A DNA stretch of 64,000 nucleotides from Mucilaginibacter corticis (GCF_007558865.1 NZ_VLPK01000001.1:558001-622000); one strand, 5' to 3'. Shown: positions 1 through 9,875, counted from the first letter of the stretch. The notes: a model not told the origin generated them from the letters alone. Numbers and translations are program-made.

Positions 1-1046
1 CCTATAAATATTTTTGTAGTAATATCCGGGAATTTTTCTTCAACAAAAAGTTGCATATCATGCAACGGAGATTCTGCCTGATCGCATAATATTACTAATG
101 CCGGTTTGTATTGTAGTACTTGTTTTACTATTTCTGAACCGATAGATCCCGCAGCGCCTGTAACCAATACTCTCTTACCATAAATATCCTTTGAAATACT
201 TGTAGTATCTATCTTAATAGGTTTACGCTGTAAAAGATCTTCGATCTTAAGGTCCTTGATCTGACTAAGGTTTAACTTACCGTAGATCCATTGATCAGCT
301 GGTGGCACAGTTAAAACTTGAATACCCAGCACTAAACATTCTTCAAGAGCAGCTTTCTTATCAGCCTCACCAAGTTGTTTATTGATCGTTATCAATTTTT
401 CTACCTTATGCTTTTTCATCAGCTTAGGCAACTTAGTGAAATTATAGATTTTAACCCCACTAATTTCTTTATTGATCCTGTTAGTATTATCCTCAACAAA
501 GCCAATTATCGAGAAATTAGAATTGCTACTATTTTCAAGGGCCTGTTTAATTAAAATAGCTTCAGTATCAGAGCCATAAATTACAACGGCTACTTTTTTA
601 CCGTTAGAATAATTGGTGATATAAGAGTAAGTGCTTTTTGCGGCTGCCCTTAACAATATGAGTAAAGTACTTGATACAGAGAAATTAACTAAAGTTATCG
701 AAGTAATATTTACCGGATTAGCCGTATAATGAGGGATGATCCATACATAAGCTACTACCATGTATATCACACTGCTTATAAATGCTGAACCAAATATCCG
801 CAGCATGTCACGGGTATTAGAATAGCGGATAAGGCCGGTATGTATGCGCATTGCAAACATAACTACAGCTGCAATTGTAAGATATGAAGTTGTATATATA
901 AAGAAATATCCCCTTAAAATATTAACAAATTCAAAACGATGAACGATAAAATAAGACGTTGAAAATGACCAGGCAACTATAAAAAGGTCAAGGATCATGA
1001 TCATCCACCGGGGTATAACCTTATTAAAGAGTAAATAATCTTTCAT
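1..1046 (-). CDS. PglF/CapD-like nucleotide-sugar 4,6-dehydratase (3' end cut by window)
   Basis: This is a membrane-bound SDR of the FlaA1/WbpM/PglF type, which removes water from UDP-GlcNAc to give the UDP-4-keto-6-deoxy sugar used by the next genes of the locus. Reading from the ATG at 1046, about 348 codons are present. The N-terminal 130 residues hold about four hydrophobic helices, a CoA-binding-like middle domain follows, and the Rossmann motif VTGAAGSIGSE begins near residue 295. The catalytic half lies beyond the left edge. Genes for a PglE-, a PglD- and a PglC-like protein directly upstream point to the bacillosamine pathway. The long membrane-anchored form distinguishes it from the soluble FnlA/CapE dehydratase at 7.6-8.7 kb. 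The exact substrate is inferred. Confidence 0.88.
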   Translation of the reverse strand, partial: MKDYLLFNKVIPRWMIMILDLFIVAWSFSTSYFIVHRFEFVNILRGYFFIYTTSYLTIAAVVMFAMRIHTGLIRYSNTRDMLRIFGSAFISSVIYMVVAYVWIIPHYTANPVNITSITLVNFSVSSTLLILLRAAAKSTYSYITNYSNGKKVAVVIYGSDTEAILIKQALENSSNSNFSIIGFVEDNTNRINKEISGVKIYNFTKLPKLMKKHKVEKLITINKQLGEADKKAALEECLVLGIQVLTVPPADQWIYGKLNLSQIKDLKIEDLLQRKPIKIDTTSISKDIYGKRVLVTGAAGSIGSEIVKQVLQYKPALVILCDQAESPLHDMQLFVEEKFPDITTKIFI

Positions 1047-1356
1047 AAGTGAGACTTAATGTTTTTAGTTTAAAACATTTAACGCAAAGGTATATCTTTT
1101 TGTTTAAAAAATCTTTAATATTACCAACAACTCTTTGGTTAACAGTAATTTAATATGATGCACATCACAGAAAAATATTGTAAATCATTGTTTTAAAGAC
1201 AGTTATAATAGCATCATAAATTTTATATGTAGCTAACCGCTTGGCGAAATATTTATTAATATTTATTAACATTTATTAAAATATATTAAACAGCAGTATA
1301 ATTTAACATATTAAAAACACTAATTCTACCTCGTGGTTAATGCTGCTTAATTATGA
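1047..1356. other. 310-base gap between pglE- and pglF-like genes
   Basis: The gap is very A+T rich, with near-tandem TTTATTAA words around 1250-1290. Apart from the candidate -7 box at 1085-1092 I see no gene, RNA or hairpin. It is the longest space inside the polysaccharide locus. Confidence 0.5.
1085..1092 (-). promoter_or_regulatory. Candidate Bacteroidota -7 box (TACCTTTG) before the PglF-like gene
   Basis: On the minus strand TACCTTTG matches TAnnTTTG and sits about 40 bases before the ATG at 1046. No convincing -33 TTG lies at normal spacing. The box would allow the last gene of the locus to be transcribed separately from the upstream operon. Confidence 0.45.
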
Positions 1357-2493
1357 CTACTGTTGCTGAAAAACATTCTTTATAATATCAATTACGCGTT
1401 GAACTTCAACTTCGGTAAGATTTGATCCGGAAGGAAGACACAATCCTTTGTTAAACAACTCTTCACTTGTACCGTCAATATATGAAGGGCAATCTTCAAA
1501 TACGGGCTGTAAATGCATCGGTTTCCATAATGGCCTTGACTCAATATTATCTTTTTCTAATTCCAGCCTTATAGTTTCTCTTGTGATGCCATCCGACTTA
1601 GATGGATCAATTAAAATAGTACTCAGCCAGCGATTGCTAAAATAACTTGCCGGTTCAGGCAAAAAAGATATTGCAGCTATATCGGCTAATTGTTCTGTAT
1701 AAGTTTTATAAACGTTCCTGCGTTTTGCGATATGGTCTTCTAAAACCATCATTTGCCCACGCCCAATGCCGGCACAAACATTACTCATTCTGTAATTATA
1801 TCCAATTTGCGAGTGTTGATAATGTGGTGCGGCATCACGTGCCTGGGTTGCTAAAAACCGAGCCTTTTCAACAAATTGTTTATTATCAGATATTATTGCA
1901 CCACCACCGCTTGTAGTAATAATTTTATTGCCATTAAATGATAATATACCTATCGCACCTAAAGTACCGGCTGCTTTTCCGTTTACTGTTGACCCCAAAG
2001 CTTCAGCAGCGTCCTCAATAACAGGAATATCATATTTGGCTGCAATTTTACTGATCTGCTCAATTTTAGCCGGCATACCATAAAGGTGTACGGGTATAAT
2101 TGCCTTTGGCTTTTTTCCTTTATTAATCCTGTCAATAATAGCCTCTTCTAAAAGCCCCGGAGACATATTCCATGTTTCAGGCTCACTGTCTATAAATATA
2201 GGTGTTGCACCTAAATAAGCAATTGGGTTTGCCGATGCAGAAAAAGTAAAACTTTGACAAATGACTTCATCCCCGGACTGGATGCCCAGCATGATCAATG
2301 CAAGGTGTATTGCAGCAGTACCCGAACTTAATGCTGCCGCATACTTGCTTCCGGTAAAAGCTTCAAGATCATGCTCAAAGTTATTTACATGAGGGCCCAA
2401 GGGTGCTATCCAATTTGTATCAAATGCTTCCTTTACAAAGTTAAATTCCTGGCCGCCCATGTGTGGGCTGGATAACCATATTTTGCTATTCAT
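1357..2493 (-). CDS. pglE: DegT/DnrJ/EryC1 aminotransferase, PglE-like
   Basis: PLP-dependent sugar aminotransferase (378 aa) expected to convert UDP-4-keto-6-deoxy-GlcNAc to the 4-amino sugar. The start MNSKIWLSSPHMGG is typical of the PglE/PseC branch. The PLP-binding motif EDAAEALGS (about residues 160-168) and the Schiff-base lysine in SFNGNK (Lys190) are intact, and the length is normal. The stop of this gene and the start of the PglF-like gene are 310 bases apart, while the PglD-like gene lies only 2 bases upstream. The neighbourhood makes UDP-bacillosamine synthesis the best reading; a UDP-perosamine or PseC-type role cannot be excluded from sequence alone. Confidence 0.9.
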   Translation of the reverse strand: MNSKIWLSSPHMGGQEFNFVKEAFDTNWIAPLGPHVNNFEHDLEAFTGSKYAAALSSGTAAIHLALIMLGIQSGDEVICQSFTFSASANPIAYLGATPIFIDSEPETWNMSPGLLEEAIIDRINKGKKPKAIIPVHLYGMPAKIEQISKIAAKYDIPVIEDAAEALGSTVNGKAAGTLGAIGILSFNGNKIITTSGGGAIISDNKQFVEKARFLATQARDAAPHYQHSQIGYNYRMSNVCAGIGRGQMMVLEDHIAKRRNVYKTYTEQLADIAAISFLPEPASYFSNRWLSTILIDPSKSDGITRETIRLELEKDNIESRPLWKPMHLQPVFEDCPSYIDGTSEELFNKGLCLPSGSNLTEVEVQRVIDIIKNVFQQQ

Positions 2494-2495
2494 TT

Positions 2496-3110
2496 TTAAT
2501 CAACAGATTTGTTATACTTAATTATTTTACCCGGATTACCTACTACAATCGCATAGTCCGGAACGTCATTAATAATCACCGCCCCGGCTCCAATAGTTAC
2601 CCAATTACCAACTTTAACTCCTGGTATTATGCATGCCCCAATACCAACATGAGTACCCTCGCCTACATTAACATTGCCGGCAATAGCGGCATTAGGTGAT
2701 ACATGAACAAAATCACCTATTACACAATCATGGTCTATGGAACAGTTGGTATTTAAAATGACGTGCCTGCCTATTGTAACCTCGCTGTTTATTGAAACCC
2801 CTGCCATAACAACGGTACCCTCACCTACGAAGATTCTTGTAGAAATGTTTGCCGAGGGGTGCACGGCTGTAGTGTATTTTACATGTAACTCGCTCGCAAT
2901 TTTCTTCCGTATACCATTATTACCAATACTTATCACAACCTCTGTATCATCCATAAAAAATGATTCTTGAAACGATGAATAAACAGGATAATCAAAAAGT
3001 TTAGTTATAGCAGGATTAACATCAATCAAGCCTGAAACAATACGTTGTTGTTTTTCAAAAAGCTCAATAATAACTTTGGCATGGCCACTTGCGCCGTATA
3101 AATAAATCAT
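2496..3110 (-). CDS. pglD: PglD-like sugar O/N-acetyltransferase
   Basis: NeuD/PglD-family acyltransferase (204 aa) that would acetylate the 4-amino group of UDP-4-amino-sugar using acetyl-CoA, giving UDP-N,N'-diacetylbacillosamine. The N-terminal small nucleotide-sugar domain opens with [11 protein letters not shown]. From about residue 95 a left-handed beta helix of hexapeptide repeats follows, with the expected catalytic histidine in SIDHDC (His127) and a second at His136. The start overlaps the stop of the PglC-like gene by the ATGA-type 4-base junction, so the two are translationally coupled. Confidence 0.9.
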   Translation of the reverse strand: MIYLYGASGHAKVIIELFEKQQRIVSGLIDVNPAITKLFDYPVYSSFQESFFMDDTEVVISIGNNGIRKKIASELHVKYTTAVHPSANISTRIFVGEGTVVMAGVSINSEVTIGRHVILNTNCSIDHDCVIGDFVHVSPNAAIAGNVNVGEGTHVGIGACIIPGVKVGNWVTIGAGAVIINDVPDYAIVVGNPGKIIKYNKSVD

Positions 3111-3715
3111 ACCAGGGTTCCCTTAAATTTTTCAACAGTAACATGCCCCTCGGCACTTATGCCTTCTGATTTGAATACTTTTATCACAGTCATCCATAAT
3201 ATTTTTAAATCAAGGGCTAAAGATAAGTTATCCACATACCATACATCATATTCAAATTTTTGTTCCCAACTGATAGCATTACGTCCATTAACCTGTGCCC
3301 AACCTGTAATGCCTGGCCTAACCAAATGCCTGCGGCTTTGGGTTGAGTTATATAAAGGCAAGTACTCAACTAATAATGGCCTTGGTCCAATTAGGCTCAT
3401 ATCGCCATTAATAATATTTAGTAATTGGGGTATTTCATCTAATGATGTTTTGCGGATAAACTTACCAAGTGCCGTGAGCCTGTCAGCATCGGGCAATAGT
3501 TTTCCATCGATGCCGCAGCGGTCATTCATTGTTTTAAATTTTATTACTTTAAAAAGTCTGGTATTTTTTCCGGGACGGGCTTGCAGAAAAAATGGGGCAC
3601 CCTGATTTGCGATTGTCAACAAGAGTAAAACAATCAAAAGCACCGGAAGCAATAATATCAGACCCATCAAAGCCACAGTAAGATCAATGATCCTTTTAAA
3701 TATAATCCTATACAT
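3107..3715 (-). CDS. pglC: PglC-like phosphoglycosyl transferase (chain initiator)
   Basis: Small monotopic phosphoglycosyl transferase that moves a sugar-1-phosphate, probably diacetylbacillosamine, onto undecaprenyl phosphate to start the repeat unit. An N-terminal hydrophobic re-entrant segment (about residues 10-37) is followed by KFKTM, the catalytic Asp-Glu dyad in SLDEIPQL (about residues 93-94) and the GPRP and [12 protein letters not shown] motifs. At about 200 aa it has the minimal PglC size, not the long WcaJ form. I place the start at the ATG at 3715, not the TTG two codons earlier. The gene overlaps the upstream glycosyltransferase by 8 bases and the PglD-like gene by 4. Confidence 0.92.
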   Translation of the reverse strand: MYRIIFKRIIDLTVALMGLILLLPVLLIVLLLLTIANQGAPFFLQARPGKNTRLFKVIKFKTMNDRCGIDGKLLPDADRLTALGKFIRKTSLDEIPQLLNIINGDMSLIGPRPLLVEYLPLYNSTQSRRHLVRPGITGWAQVNGRNAISWEQKFEYDVWYVDNLSLALDLKILWMTVIKVFKSEGISAEGHVTVEKFKGTLV

Positions 3716-4922
3716 TGTCAAAATGCCGTATTATAGTTTGATATGAGTTATTAACCGAATAATGTGATCTTAAATATTCAAAACCGTTATTACCCATGGT
3801 TTTCCAATTATCTTTAGCACCACATAGTTGACTTAAATTGTAGTTAAAAGCTTCTAAATCTCCGCTTTGACACCACAGGCCAAAGCTGTTTTCCATTATT
3901 ATCTTACCCATATCAGTATTCAGGTCAGTAGCAGCCAAAATGGGCATTCTATATTCCATATAGGAAAGTATTCTTGAAGGAAAATTAGGGATCGTAAATC
4001 TTTTATCTAAAAAAATCAGGCCAACATCGCAACACTTCAGTAAATCGTCGTACTTGTTTTTAGGTAAATTAGCTATCAGTTTTGAATTTTCAGGGCTGTT
4101 TAAGGTATACCAGGTTTGTAATTTAGAGAACTCTGTGCCTGAACCAACAATAAGAAAATAAACATCTTTATTTTTGATATTTGACTCAAGAATGCTGATT
4201 AGAAAATCTATACCTTGCGGCTTGCCAAGGTTACCACCATAAATAAACAATGCAGCTTTTTCCGGAATTTTATATTCCCGTTTAACCTTTTCCTTGTCAG
4301 CAACGGACACCCCTGCTGTAGCTATAACCTCTACACTATTAGGATTTACTTCTACTATACCGGGATTTATATGTTTATTGTGGCTGATAACAAAGTCTGC
4401 ATTTGCTGGAGACATGCAACCTATATGATCTGAAATTTCATACATTTTCCGCTCTTTTTTTTCAAAGAACCTGTGTATCAAAGAATTCTTTTTAATTAAT
4501 CCCAGATCAACTGCATTTTGCGGAAAAATATCTTTTAAAAGTAGATATGACTTAGCTCCATCGCGTTTTTTAAAGAACCTAACAACTTTTGTAAACGTAA
4601 TTGGCGGCGTGGAGTAAAGCACCAAATCAAATTTGGTGTCCTGATAATACTTTATGGCTCCCTTTAAAAACTGCCGCCCCAGCATTAACGTTCCAATCCC
4701 TTTTTCAACAATATTTGTTTTTTGGAGATTTAGTGTATTTATATGCAATACACTTATACCATGATCAATTTTTAACGAAGTCTTTTTCTTATGTCTTCTT
4801 TCTGACGGACATATTATGTGAACACGATGCCCCTCATCCCTAAACTTTCGCATAAGGTCTGTGTACAATCCGCGTTCAGCAATATCAGTGAGATTTAATA
4901 TGGTCAGGAAAAGAATATTCAT
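3708..4922 (-). CDS. GT4 glycosyltransferase, WbuB/WbjE-like (probable L-FucNAc transferase)
   Basis: GT-B fold glycosyltransferase of 404 aa. The N-terminal acceptor domain contains [15 protein letters not shown] and RRHKKKTSL, and the C-terminal donor domain has [10 protein letters not shown] (about residues 228-237) and the acidic/aromatic region [12 protein letters not shown]. Size and motifs match WbuB from L-FucNAc-containing O antigens. It sits next to the complete UDP-L-FucNAc pathway and directly before the initiating transferase. Transfer of L-FucNAc to the lipid-linked first sugar is inferred from that neighbourhood. It overlaps fnlC by one base. Confidence 0.82.
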   Translation of the reverse strand: MNILFLTILNLTDIAERGLYTDLMRKFRDEGHRVHIICPSERRHKKKTSLKIDHGISVLHINTLNLQKTNIVEKGIGTLMLGRQFLKGAIKYYQDTKFDLVLYSTPPITFTKVVRFFKKRDGAKSYLLLKDIFPQNAVDLGLIKKNSLIHRFFEKKERKMYEISDHIGCMSPANADFVISHNKHINPGIVEVNPNSVEVIATAGVSVADKEKVKREYKIPEKAALFIYGGNLGKPQGIDFLISILESNIKNKDVYFLIVGSGTEFSKLQTWYTLNSPENSKLIANLPKNKYDDLLKCCDVGLIFLDKRFTIPNFPSRILSYMEYRMPILAATDLNTDMGKIIMENSFGLWCQSGDLEAFNYNLSQLCGAKDNWKTMGNNGFEYLRSHYSVNNSYQTIIRHFDNV

Positions 4923-6064
4923 TACCTACTTTCGCTCCAAACTACCCTTTTTATATAATCAACATAGCTAATAATTATTCTGACTACTTTTTCAGAAACA
5001 TTTGGCATAGAATAATCAGCAACGCGCCTAAAATTTCTTTCCGAGCCCCTTTTTTGGTATTGTACCTGAATTAGGCCTTGCATAATACGTTCTGTGTTCA
5101 TCCCAACCATCATAACTGACGCTTCTTCCATCGCCTCTGGCCGCTCATGGGCATCTCTAAGGTTTAATGCCGGAAAATTTAAAGTTGATGATTCCTCAGA
5201 TATAGTACCACTGTCAGAAAGCACAGCGTATGAATGCATCTGAAGCGCATTATAATCATTAAAACCCATTGGCTTTAAAAACTGAACCTCAGGCCTCATT
5301 GCTATGTTTTTAGCTTCAATCATATTCCTGGTACGTGGGTGAGTACTTACTATGATGGGATAGCCATACTTTTCGGCAATTAAGTTTAAACTATCCATTA
5401 AACCCTTAAAGTTTTTTTCGCTATTAATATTTTCTTCTCTGTGAGATGAAACCACAAAGTATTTATGCTTTTCAAGCTTTAAACGCTGCAGTATATCAGA
5501 GCCCTCAATATCCGGCAAATAATGATTCAGCACTTCAAACATCGGTGAACCTGTTTTAATTATTCTATCCGCCGGCAATCCTTCACGTAATAAATACTCC
5601 CGGGCAATATCGCTGTAAGTCAAATTTATATCAGACACATGGTCAACTATCTTTCTGTTTGTTTCTTCAGGTACGCGCTGGTCAAAGCAACGATTTCCGG
5701 CTTCCATATGGAAGATAGGAATATGGCGTTTTTTTGCCGGAATGGCGCATAAACAGCTATTGGTATCACCCAAAACCAAAAATGCATCAGGTTTTTCTGT
5801 TTCCAAAAGTGGGTCAATCTTTATTAATATCTGACCTACCGTTTCTGTGGCTGTTGCACCGGCTGCGTTCAAAAAATGATCCGGCTTACGAATATTAAGA
5901 TCTTCAAAGAAAATCTGATTCAACTCATAATCATAATTTTGGCCTGTGTGTACAATGATATGCTCAATGGCATCAGACGTATCAAGCGCCGCCATGACTC
6001 TTGCTAATCTTATAATTTCAGGCCGTGTACCTACAACGGTCATTACCTTTAATTTTTCTTTCAT
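4922..6064 (-). CDS. fnlC: UDP-N-acetyl sugar 2-epimerase, FnlC/CapG-like
   Basis: Non-hydrolysing UDP-HexNAc 2-epimerase (380 aa) that performs the last step to UDP-L-FucNAc. Family motifs are complete: MTVVGTRPEIIRLA at the N-terminus, HTGQNYD near residue 40, LGDTNSCLCA, HMEAGNRCFD, SSHREENI and the C-terminal LSDSGTISEESS. It resembles WecB in fold, but its position after FnlA- and FnlB-like genes identifies the FnlC/WbjD/Cap5G branch. It is separated from fnlB by 23 bases in the same transcript. Confidence 0.9.
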   Translation of the reverse strand: MKEKLKVMTVVGTRPEIIRLARVMAALDTSDAIEHIIVHTGQNYDYELNQIFFEDLNIRKPDHFLNAAGATATETVGQILIKIDPLLETEKPDAFLVLGDTNSCLCAIPAKKRHIPIFHMEAGNRCFDQRVPEETNRKIVDHVSDINLTYSDIAREYLLREGLPADRIIKTGSPMFEVLNHYLPDIEGSDILQRLKLEKHKYFVVSSHREENINSEKNFKGLMDSLNLIAEKYGYPIIVSTHPRTRNMIEAKNIAMRPEVQFLKPMGFNDYNALQMHSYAVLSDSGTISEESSTLNFPALNLRDAHERPEAMEEASVMMVGMNTERIMQGLIQVQYQKRGSERNFRRVADYSMPNVSEKVVRIIISYVDYIKRVVWSESR

Positions 6065-6087
6065 TATATTAATGTTGTGAATTTTAA

Positions 6088-7209
6088 TTATACGTTTTCA
6101 AAGTAAGTGTCAGGATCATTGGGGTCATAAAATTCATTGATCCAAAAGTTAGTATATAATTCTTCCTCGCCTATATTTTTAATATTGTGTGTGTACCATA
6201 TTGGCATATCAACATAAGCGGGGTCATTGCCATCCAGATAAAAATCAAACACCTCATCTGTGCCTATTTTTCGGAGTTGTATTAAAGCTTTGCCCTTAAT
6301 TACCGCAAAGCGTTCAATCTTACGTGTATGATAATGATTTCCTCTGGTTATCCCCGGCACTGTGGTAGAAAATGAAACTTGACCTCCTACATTTAACCGA
6401 ATGATCTCAACAAAAGCGCCCCTGGGATCTGTATGCTTAATAAACTTAACCGGAAAATGATTCTTATTATCTATGTAGCTTCTAAATGTGTTAAAAAGGT
6501 TAAGATCAAATGAGTTTGCCAATTCCGGGATTATTCCTGATTTTAAGTATTGTTCTTTATAAATCTCAAGCAGTGCCAAAACTTCAGAAACTTTACGTTC
6601 TACAGTGTGTGCAATTGTTAATAGTCCATTACCCTTCTTATTTCTAATCTGGCTGATTATGCTCTTAATTAATTCATCCACGTAAATAAGTTTTACTGAA
6701 CCATCTACGTCAATTTTAGGCTGTTCGTTATGACAAAGCTGATGGGAAAACGTTGCGATGAACGAATTATAATATGGGTTACCAAATGGACCAAACACAT
6801 TAGGAATAATCATGCCTGTAAATGTGCCTTCATTTTTGTTTGCCCACTCTATAAGTAATTCACGCCCTTCCCTTTTACTCTTCCCATAAAGATTATCCCG
6901 CTCTTCCTGAGACGAGGATGAAAATAGCACATGGGCCTTACTTTTGGTGATTTCTAGTGCGGATACTAATTGTTTTATTAATCCAACATTGTTATCATAT
7001 ATTATCTGTGGATCATTATGCCTGTTCATAGCCGCCAGATGTACAATGACATCACACTGGCTTACAAATTCAATAAGTTGGCGTTCGTCTTTAAAAAAAT
7101 CACGCTCAAATTGTATACGCTCAAATTCATCCGGAAATAAGCCTAATGTGTTATAAAGATGTTGCCCTACAAATCCGCTCTGCCCTGTTATTCCTATTCT
7201 AAGTTTCAT
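6088..7209 (-). CDS. fnlB: FnlB/CapF bifunctional epimerase-reductase
   Basis: Two-domain enzyme (373 aa) of UDP-L-FucNAc synthesis. The N-terminal SDR domain (about 1-245) begins GITGQSGFVGQHL and reduces the 4-keto intermediate. The C-terminal cupin domain (about 250-373), with the metal-binding GNHYHTRKIERF motif, is the 3-epimerase. The length and domain order match CapF/WbjC. The SDR YxxxK element is seen as YGKSKREG. It follows the small cupin gene at a 11-base spacing. Confidence 0.92.
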   Translation of the reverse strand: MKLRIGITGQSGFVGQHLYNTLGLFPDEFERIQFERDFFKDERQLIEFVSQCDVIVHLAAMNRHNDPQIIYDNNVGLIKQLVSALEITKSKAHVLFSSSSQEERDNLYGKSKREGRELLIEWANKNEGTFTGMIIPNVFGPFGNPYYNSFIATFSHQLCHNEQPKIDVDGSVKLIYVDELIKSIISQIRNKKGNGLLTIAHTVERKVSEVLALLEIYKEQYLKSGIIPELANSFDLNLFNTFRSYIDNKNHFPVKFIKHTDPRGAFVEIIRLNVGGQVSFSTTVPGITRGNHYHTRKIERFAVIKGKALIQLRKIGTDEVFDFYLDGNDPAYVDMPIWYTHNIKNIGEEELYTNFWINEFYDPNDPDTYFENV

Positions 7210-7220
7210 TATTATATATA

Positions 7221-7652
7221 TTATGCTTCAAAATAATCTTGTGGATATAAAAAATCGTCCTTTGTTGCATTTTCAATCCCGTAATCAGCAAATACTATTA
7301 GTTTGGACTTTTCAGATATAGCTTGAATTGAACTGCCATATCCAACTGGGATAGATAATACCTGATCTTGATCCGCAGACAATATAAACTCTTCAACAGG
7401 CAAGTGTTTATCAGGATTTTCCCAATTGTCAATCTTTACTATACGTATCCTGAATGCACCATCGGATACATAGAACCATCGCCTTTCAATACGATGGGCC
7501 CGCCATCCTCGGGTAATTTTAAGATCAGCGTTTTGTATAATGTAAAATCTTTTTACATCAGCCATATCAAAATCATTGACAAAACTCAACGTCCCCCTTT
7601 GATCTGTATGATGGCTGCCCTGGATCAATGCTGGCTTCGAATTCGTGATCAT
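7221..7652 (-). CDS. WxcM/FdtA-like cupin, possible sugar ketoisomerase
   Basis: Single-domain cupin (143 aa) of the WxcM-like C-terminal family, with the pattern HTDQRGTLSF, RGWRAHRIERRWFYV and LSIPVGYGSSIQA. FdtA-type members isomerise 3-/4-keto 6-deoxy sugars on dTDP. Here the gene lies between the dehydratase and the reductase of a UDP-L-FucNAc pathway and overlaps fnlA by 4 bases, so it is co-translated with it. The standard FnlABC pathway does not need it. It may act on the 4-keto intermediate or stabilise the pathway, but no substrate can be read from the sequence. Confidence 0.8.
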   Translation of the reverse strand: MITNSKPALIQGSHHTDQRGTLSFVNDFDMADVKRFYIIQNADLKITRGWRAHRIERRWFYVSDGAFRIRIVKIDNWENPDKHLPVEEFILSADQDQVLSIPVGYGSSIQAISEKSKLIVFADYGIENATKDDFLYPQDYFEA

Positions 7653-8683
7653 CCGGGGTATTGTACGGCATTTAAATCACCAAATACTTCTCTTTGCACA
7701 TACGGCTGTTTAGACAAAAGCGCTTTCATCCCTTCAACGCCCAATTGCTTGGTGTTATGAGAATGATAATCTTCTATTGCCGATAGATCCGTTTCACCCT
7801 CAGAAAAATACCGGCTGTAATTTAAATTTCTATTATCTGCCGGTATTCTATAAAACTCGCCCATATCTTCAGCTTTTTGCATTTCTTCACGGGTGCACAG
7901 AGTTTCATACAATTTCTCGCCGTGCCTTGTACCAATAACCCTAATTTCGTTATTAGCATTGCATAATTCTTTTAAGGCCACAGCCAAATCACCAATAGTA
8001 CCTGCCGGTGCTTTGTTAACAAATAAATCGCCTTGGTTTCCGTTAGTAAAAGCAAATAAAACAAGCTCTACAGCCTCTTCTAATGACATCAGAAATCGCG
8101 TCATTTTTGGATCAGTAATAGTTAGTGGGCCTCCCTCTTTTATTTGTTTTAAAAACAAAGGTATTACAGAGCCTCTTGATGCCATAACATTTCCATATCT
8201 TGTTAAGCAAACTTTAGTGTTGCCAGTTATGTTTCTTGAAGCTGCGATGGCAACTTTTTCCATCAAAGCTTTTGAGATACCCATTGCATTAATTGGATAA
8301 GCAGCTTTATCAGTACTCAAACAAATAACTTTACCAACATTGTTGGCTACTGCAGCATTAATGACATTCTGTGTGCCAAAAACATTAGTTTTTGTAGCCT
8401 CTATCGGAAAAAACTCGCAAGATGGTACTTGTTTTAAAGCAGCAGCATGAAACACGTAATCAACTCCATGCATTGCCTGCTCAATACTATTATAATCTCG
8501 TACATCACCAATATAAAATTTGAGCTTTTCATTTTTTAGCTGATTGCGCATGTCGTCTTGCTTTTTCTCATCGCGACTAAAGATTCTAATTTCTTTAATG
8601 TCGGTATGTAAAAAACGATTCAATACAGCATTACCGAACGATCCTGTGCCACCGGTAATTAAAAGGGTTTTGTTTTCAAACAT
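7649..8683 (-). CDS. fnlA: UDP-GlcNAc 4,6-dehydratase/5-epimerase, FnlA/CapE-like
   Basis: Soluble extended SDR (344 aa) that opens the UDP-L-FucNAc pathway. The cofactor motif ITGGTGSFGNAV is at residue 8 onward. The active-site segment STDKAAYPINAMGISKALME has Met in place of the usual YxxxK tyrosine, which is normal for the CapE/CapD/FlaA1 family. Typical further elements are SRDEKKQDDMR and RYGNVMASRGSVIP. It overlaps the upstream glycosyltransferase by 8 bases and the cupin gene by 4, showing tight coupling. Confidence 0.92.
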   Translation of the reverse strand: MFENKTLLITGGTGSFGNAVLNRFLHTDIKEIRIFSRDEKKQDDMRNQLKNEKLKFYIGDVRDYNSIEQAMHGVDYVFHAAALKQVPSCEFFPIEATKTNVFGTQNVINAAVANNVGKVICLSTDKAAYPINAMGISKALMEKVAIAASRNITGNTKVCLTRYGNVMASRGSVIPLFLKQIKEGGPLTITDPKMTRFLMSLEEAVELVLFAFTNGNQGDLFVNKAPAGTIGDLAVALKELCNANNEIRVIGTRHGEKLYETLCTREEMQKAEDMGEFYRIPADNRNLNYSRYFSEGETDLSAIEDYHSHNTKQLGVEGMKALLSKQPYVQREVFGDLNAVQYPG

Positions 8684-9875
8684 TGGTATATTTTTTAAGC
8701 ATTAAATATATTTTTTCACTTTGCCTGTGTGCAGACTTTTCATTTAATATAAATTGCTGAGCCTTTGCGCCAAACTCATATAGTTCACTTTTATCCTTTT
8801 CGCAAACGTAAATCAAAGTTTCATATAAGCCTTCAAAGTCTTGTTTTTCAGCAACAAAACAAAAATCAAAATACTCTTCCGGAATACCTTCAAGCCTATG
8901 GAGAATACAAGCTGTTCCTGATGCCAGATATTCCATAGTTTTAGACGGAAATGAGTATTTAGTAAATTCTCCTTCAGAGGTTCGGGGATTGACAAGCACA
9001 GTTGCCTTTTTTTGCAATTCTAAAATTCTTTCTCTTGGTAGCTGCCCCATAAAAATTATTCTACTGTCAAGCTTTGCCATAGCCTCAATATCAGATTGAG
9101 CCTCTCCTGCGCCACAAATAATCAATCGATAATTTTTATTTTGTATTTTCTTAAATGCATTTAACAGGTTTACTATACCATATTGTTTTGCCAATGTTCC
9201 TGAATAAAATATATCTTTAGTTTCGGGAAAAACCTTCTCTCCAAAATCAATACTACCAGCGATACCTTCTACACAGACCCAAGGCCTTGCACCAATATTT
9301 AAGGCTTCTTTCATGTGCTTTGAAAGAATTACAAAAAAATTTATTTTTAACAGAGCCTTGTCAATAAAAACCTTTTCAATTTTTTTAAATATTGTATAAA
9401 ATATATTTTGGCCTCCTCCCATAAATTCAGGTAGGTCAGGTACAACTAAGCATATTTTTAAATTAGGATTATTCTTTTTTAATGCAACAGCTGCTTTAAT
9501 AAAGGGCAAATGCATTGAGTATATAACTACAACCTCATTACCTTGCGTAATTTTTTTCTTCAATGCTTTTTTAGCGTTGATATATCTTGAGTAAAGCTTG
9601 TATAAAGATAAATTATTAAAAGCAACATTTATATCATTGGCCCCGGGCTTGTGTGAAAACTCAAACCCCGAAGTATTAATTTCTTTGTACCTGGTAGGGT
9701 ATGATCCAATATAGGGTAAATTGACAATTGTTAAATCATTTACAAAATCGTCCAATCCCCTTATCATATTCCATTGCAATGCATCCGCAGCATATTGGAT
9801 AACACCGCTGCTTTTCTGTTCTATTTCTTTTCTATACTTGTCCGGGAAAAGGCCGCCAAGAAATATTATTTTCAT
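8676..9875 (-). CDS. GT4-like glycosyltransferase
   Basis: Glycosyltransferase of 399 aa with a GT-B organisation. The donor-binding half holds YSGTLAKQYGIVNLLNAF (from about residue 224), CGAGEAQSD, GQLPRERILELQ and the end motif KYSFPSKTMEYLASGTA, the E-rich helix of group 1 transferases. The N-terminus is cytosolic, with no signal peptide. It lies in the capsule operon between the polymerase and the FucNAc genes; donor and acceptor are unknown. Confidence 0.8.
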   Translation of the reverse strand: MKIIFLGGLFPDKYRKEIEQKSSGVIQYAADALQWNMIRGLDDFVNDLTIVNLPYIGSYPTRYKEINTSGFEFSHKPGANDINVAFNNLSLYKLYSRYINAKKALKKKITQGNEVVVIYSMHLPFIKAAVALKKNNPNLKICLVVPDLPEFMGGGQNIFYTIFKKIEKVFIDKALLKINFFVILSKHMKEALNIGARPWVCVEGIAGSIDFGEKVFPETKDIFYSGTLAKQYGIVNLLNAFKKIQNKNYRLIICGAGEAQSDIEAMAKLDSRIIFMGQLPRERILELQKKATVLVNPRTSEGEFTKYSFPSKTMEYLASGTACILHRLEGIPEEYFDFCFVAEKQDFEGLYETLIYVCEKDKSELYEFGAKAQQFILNEKSAHRQSEKIYLMLKKYTNV

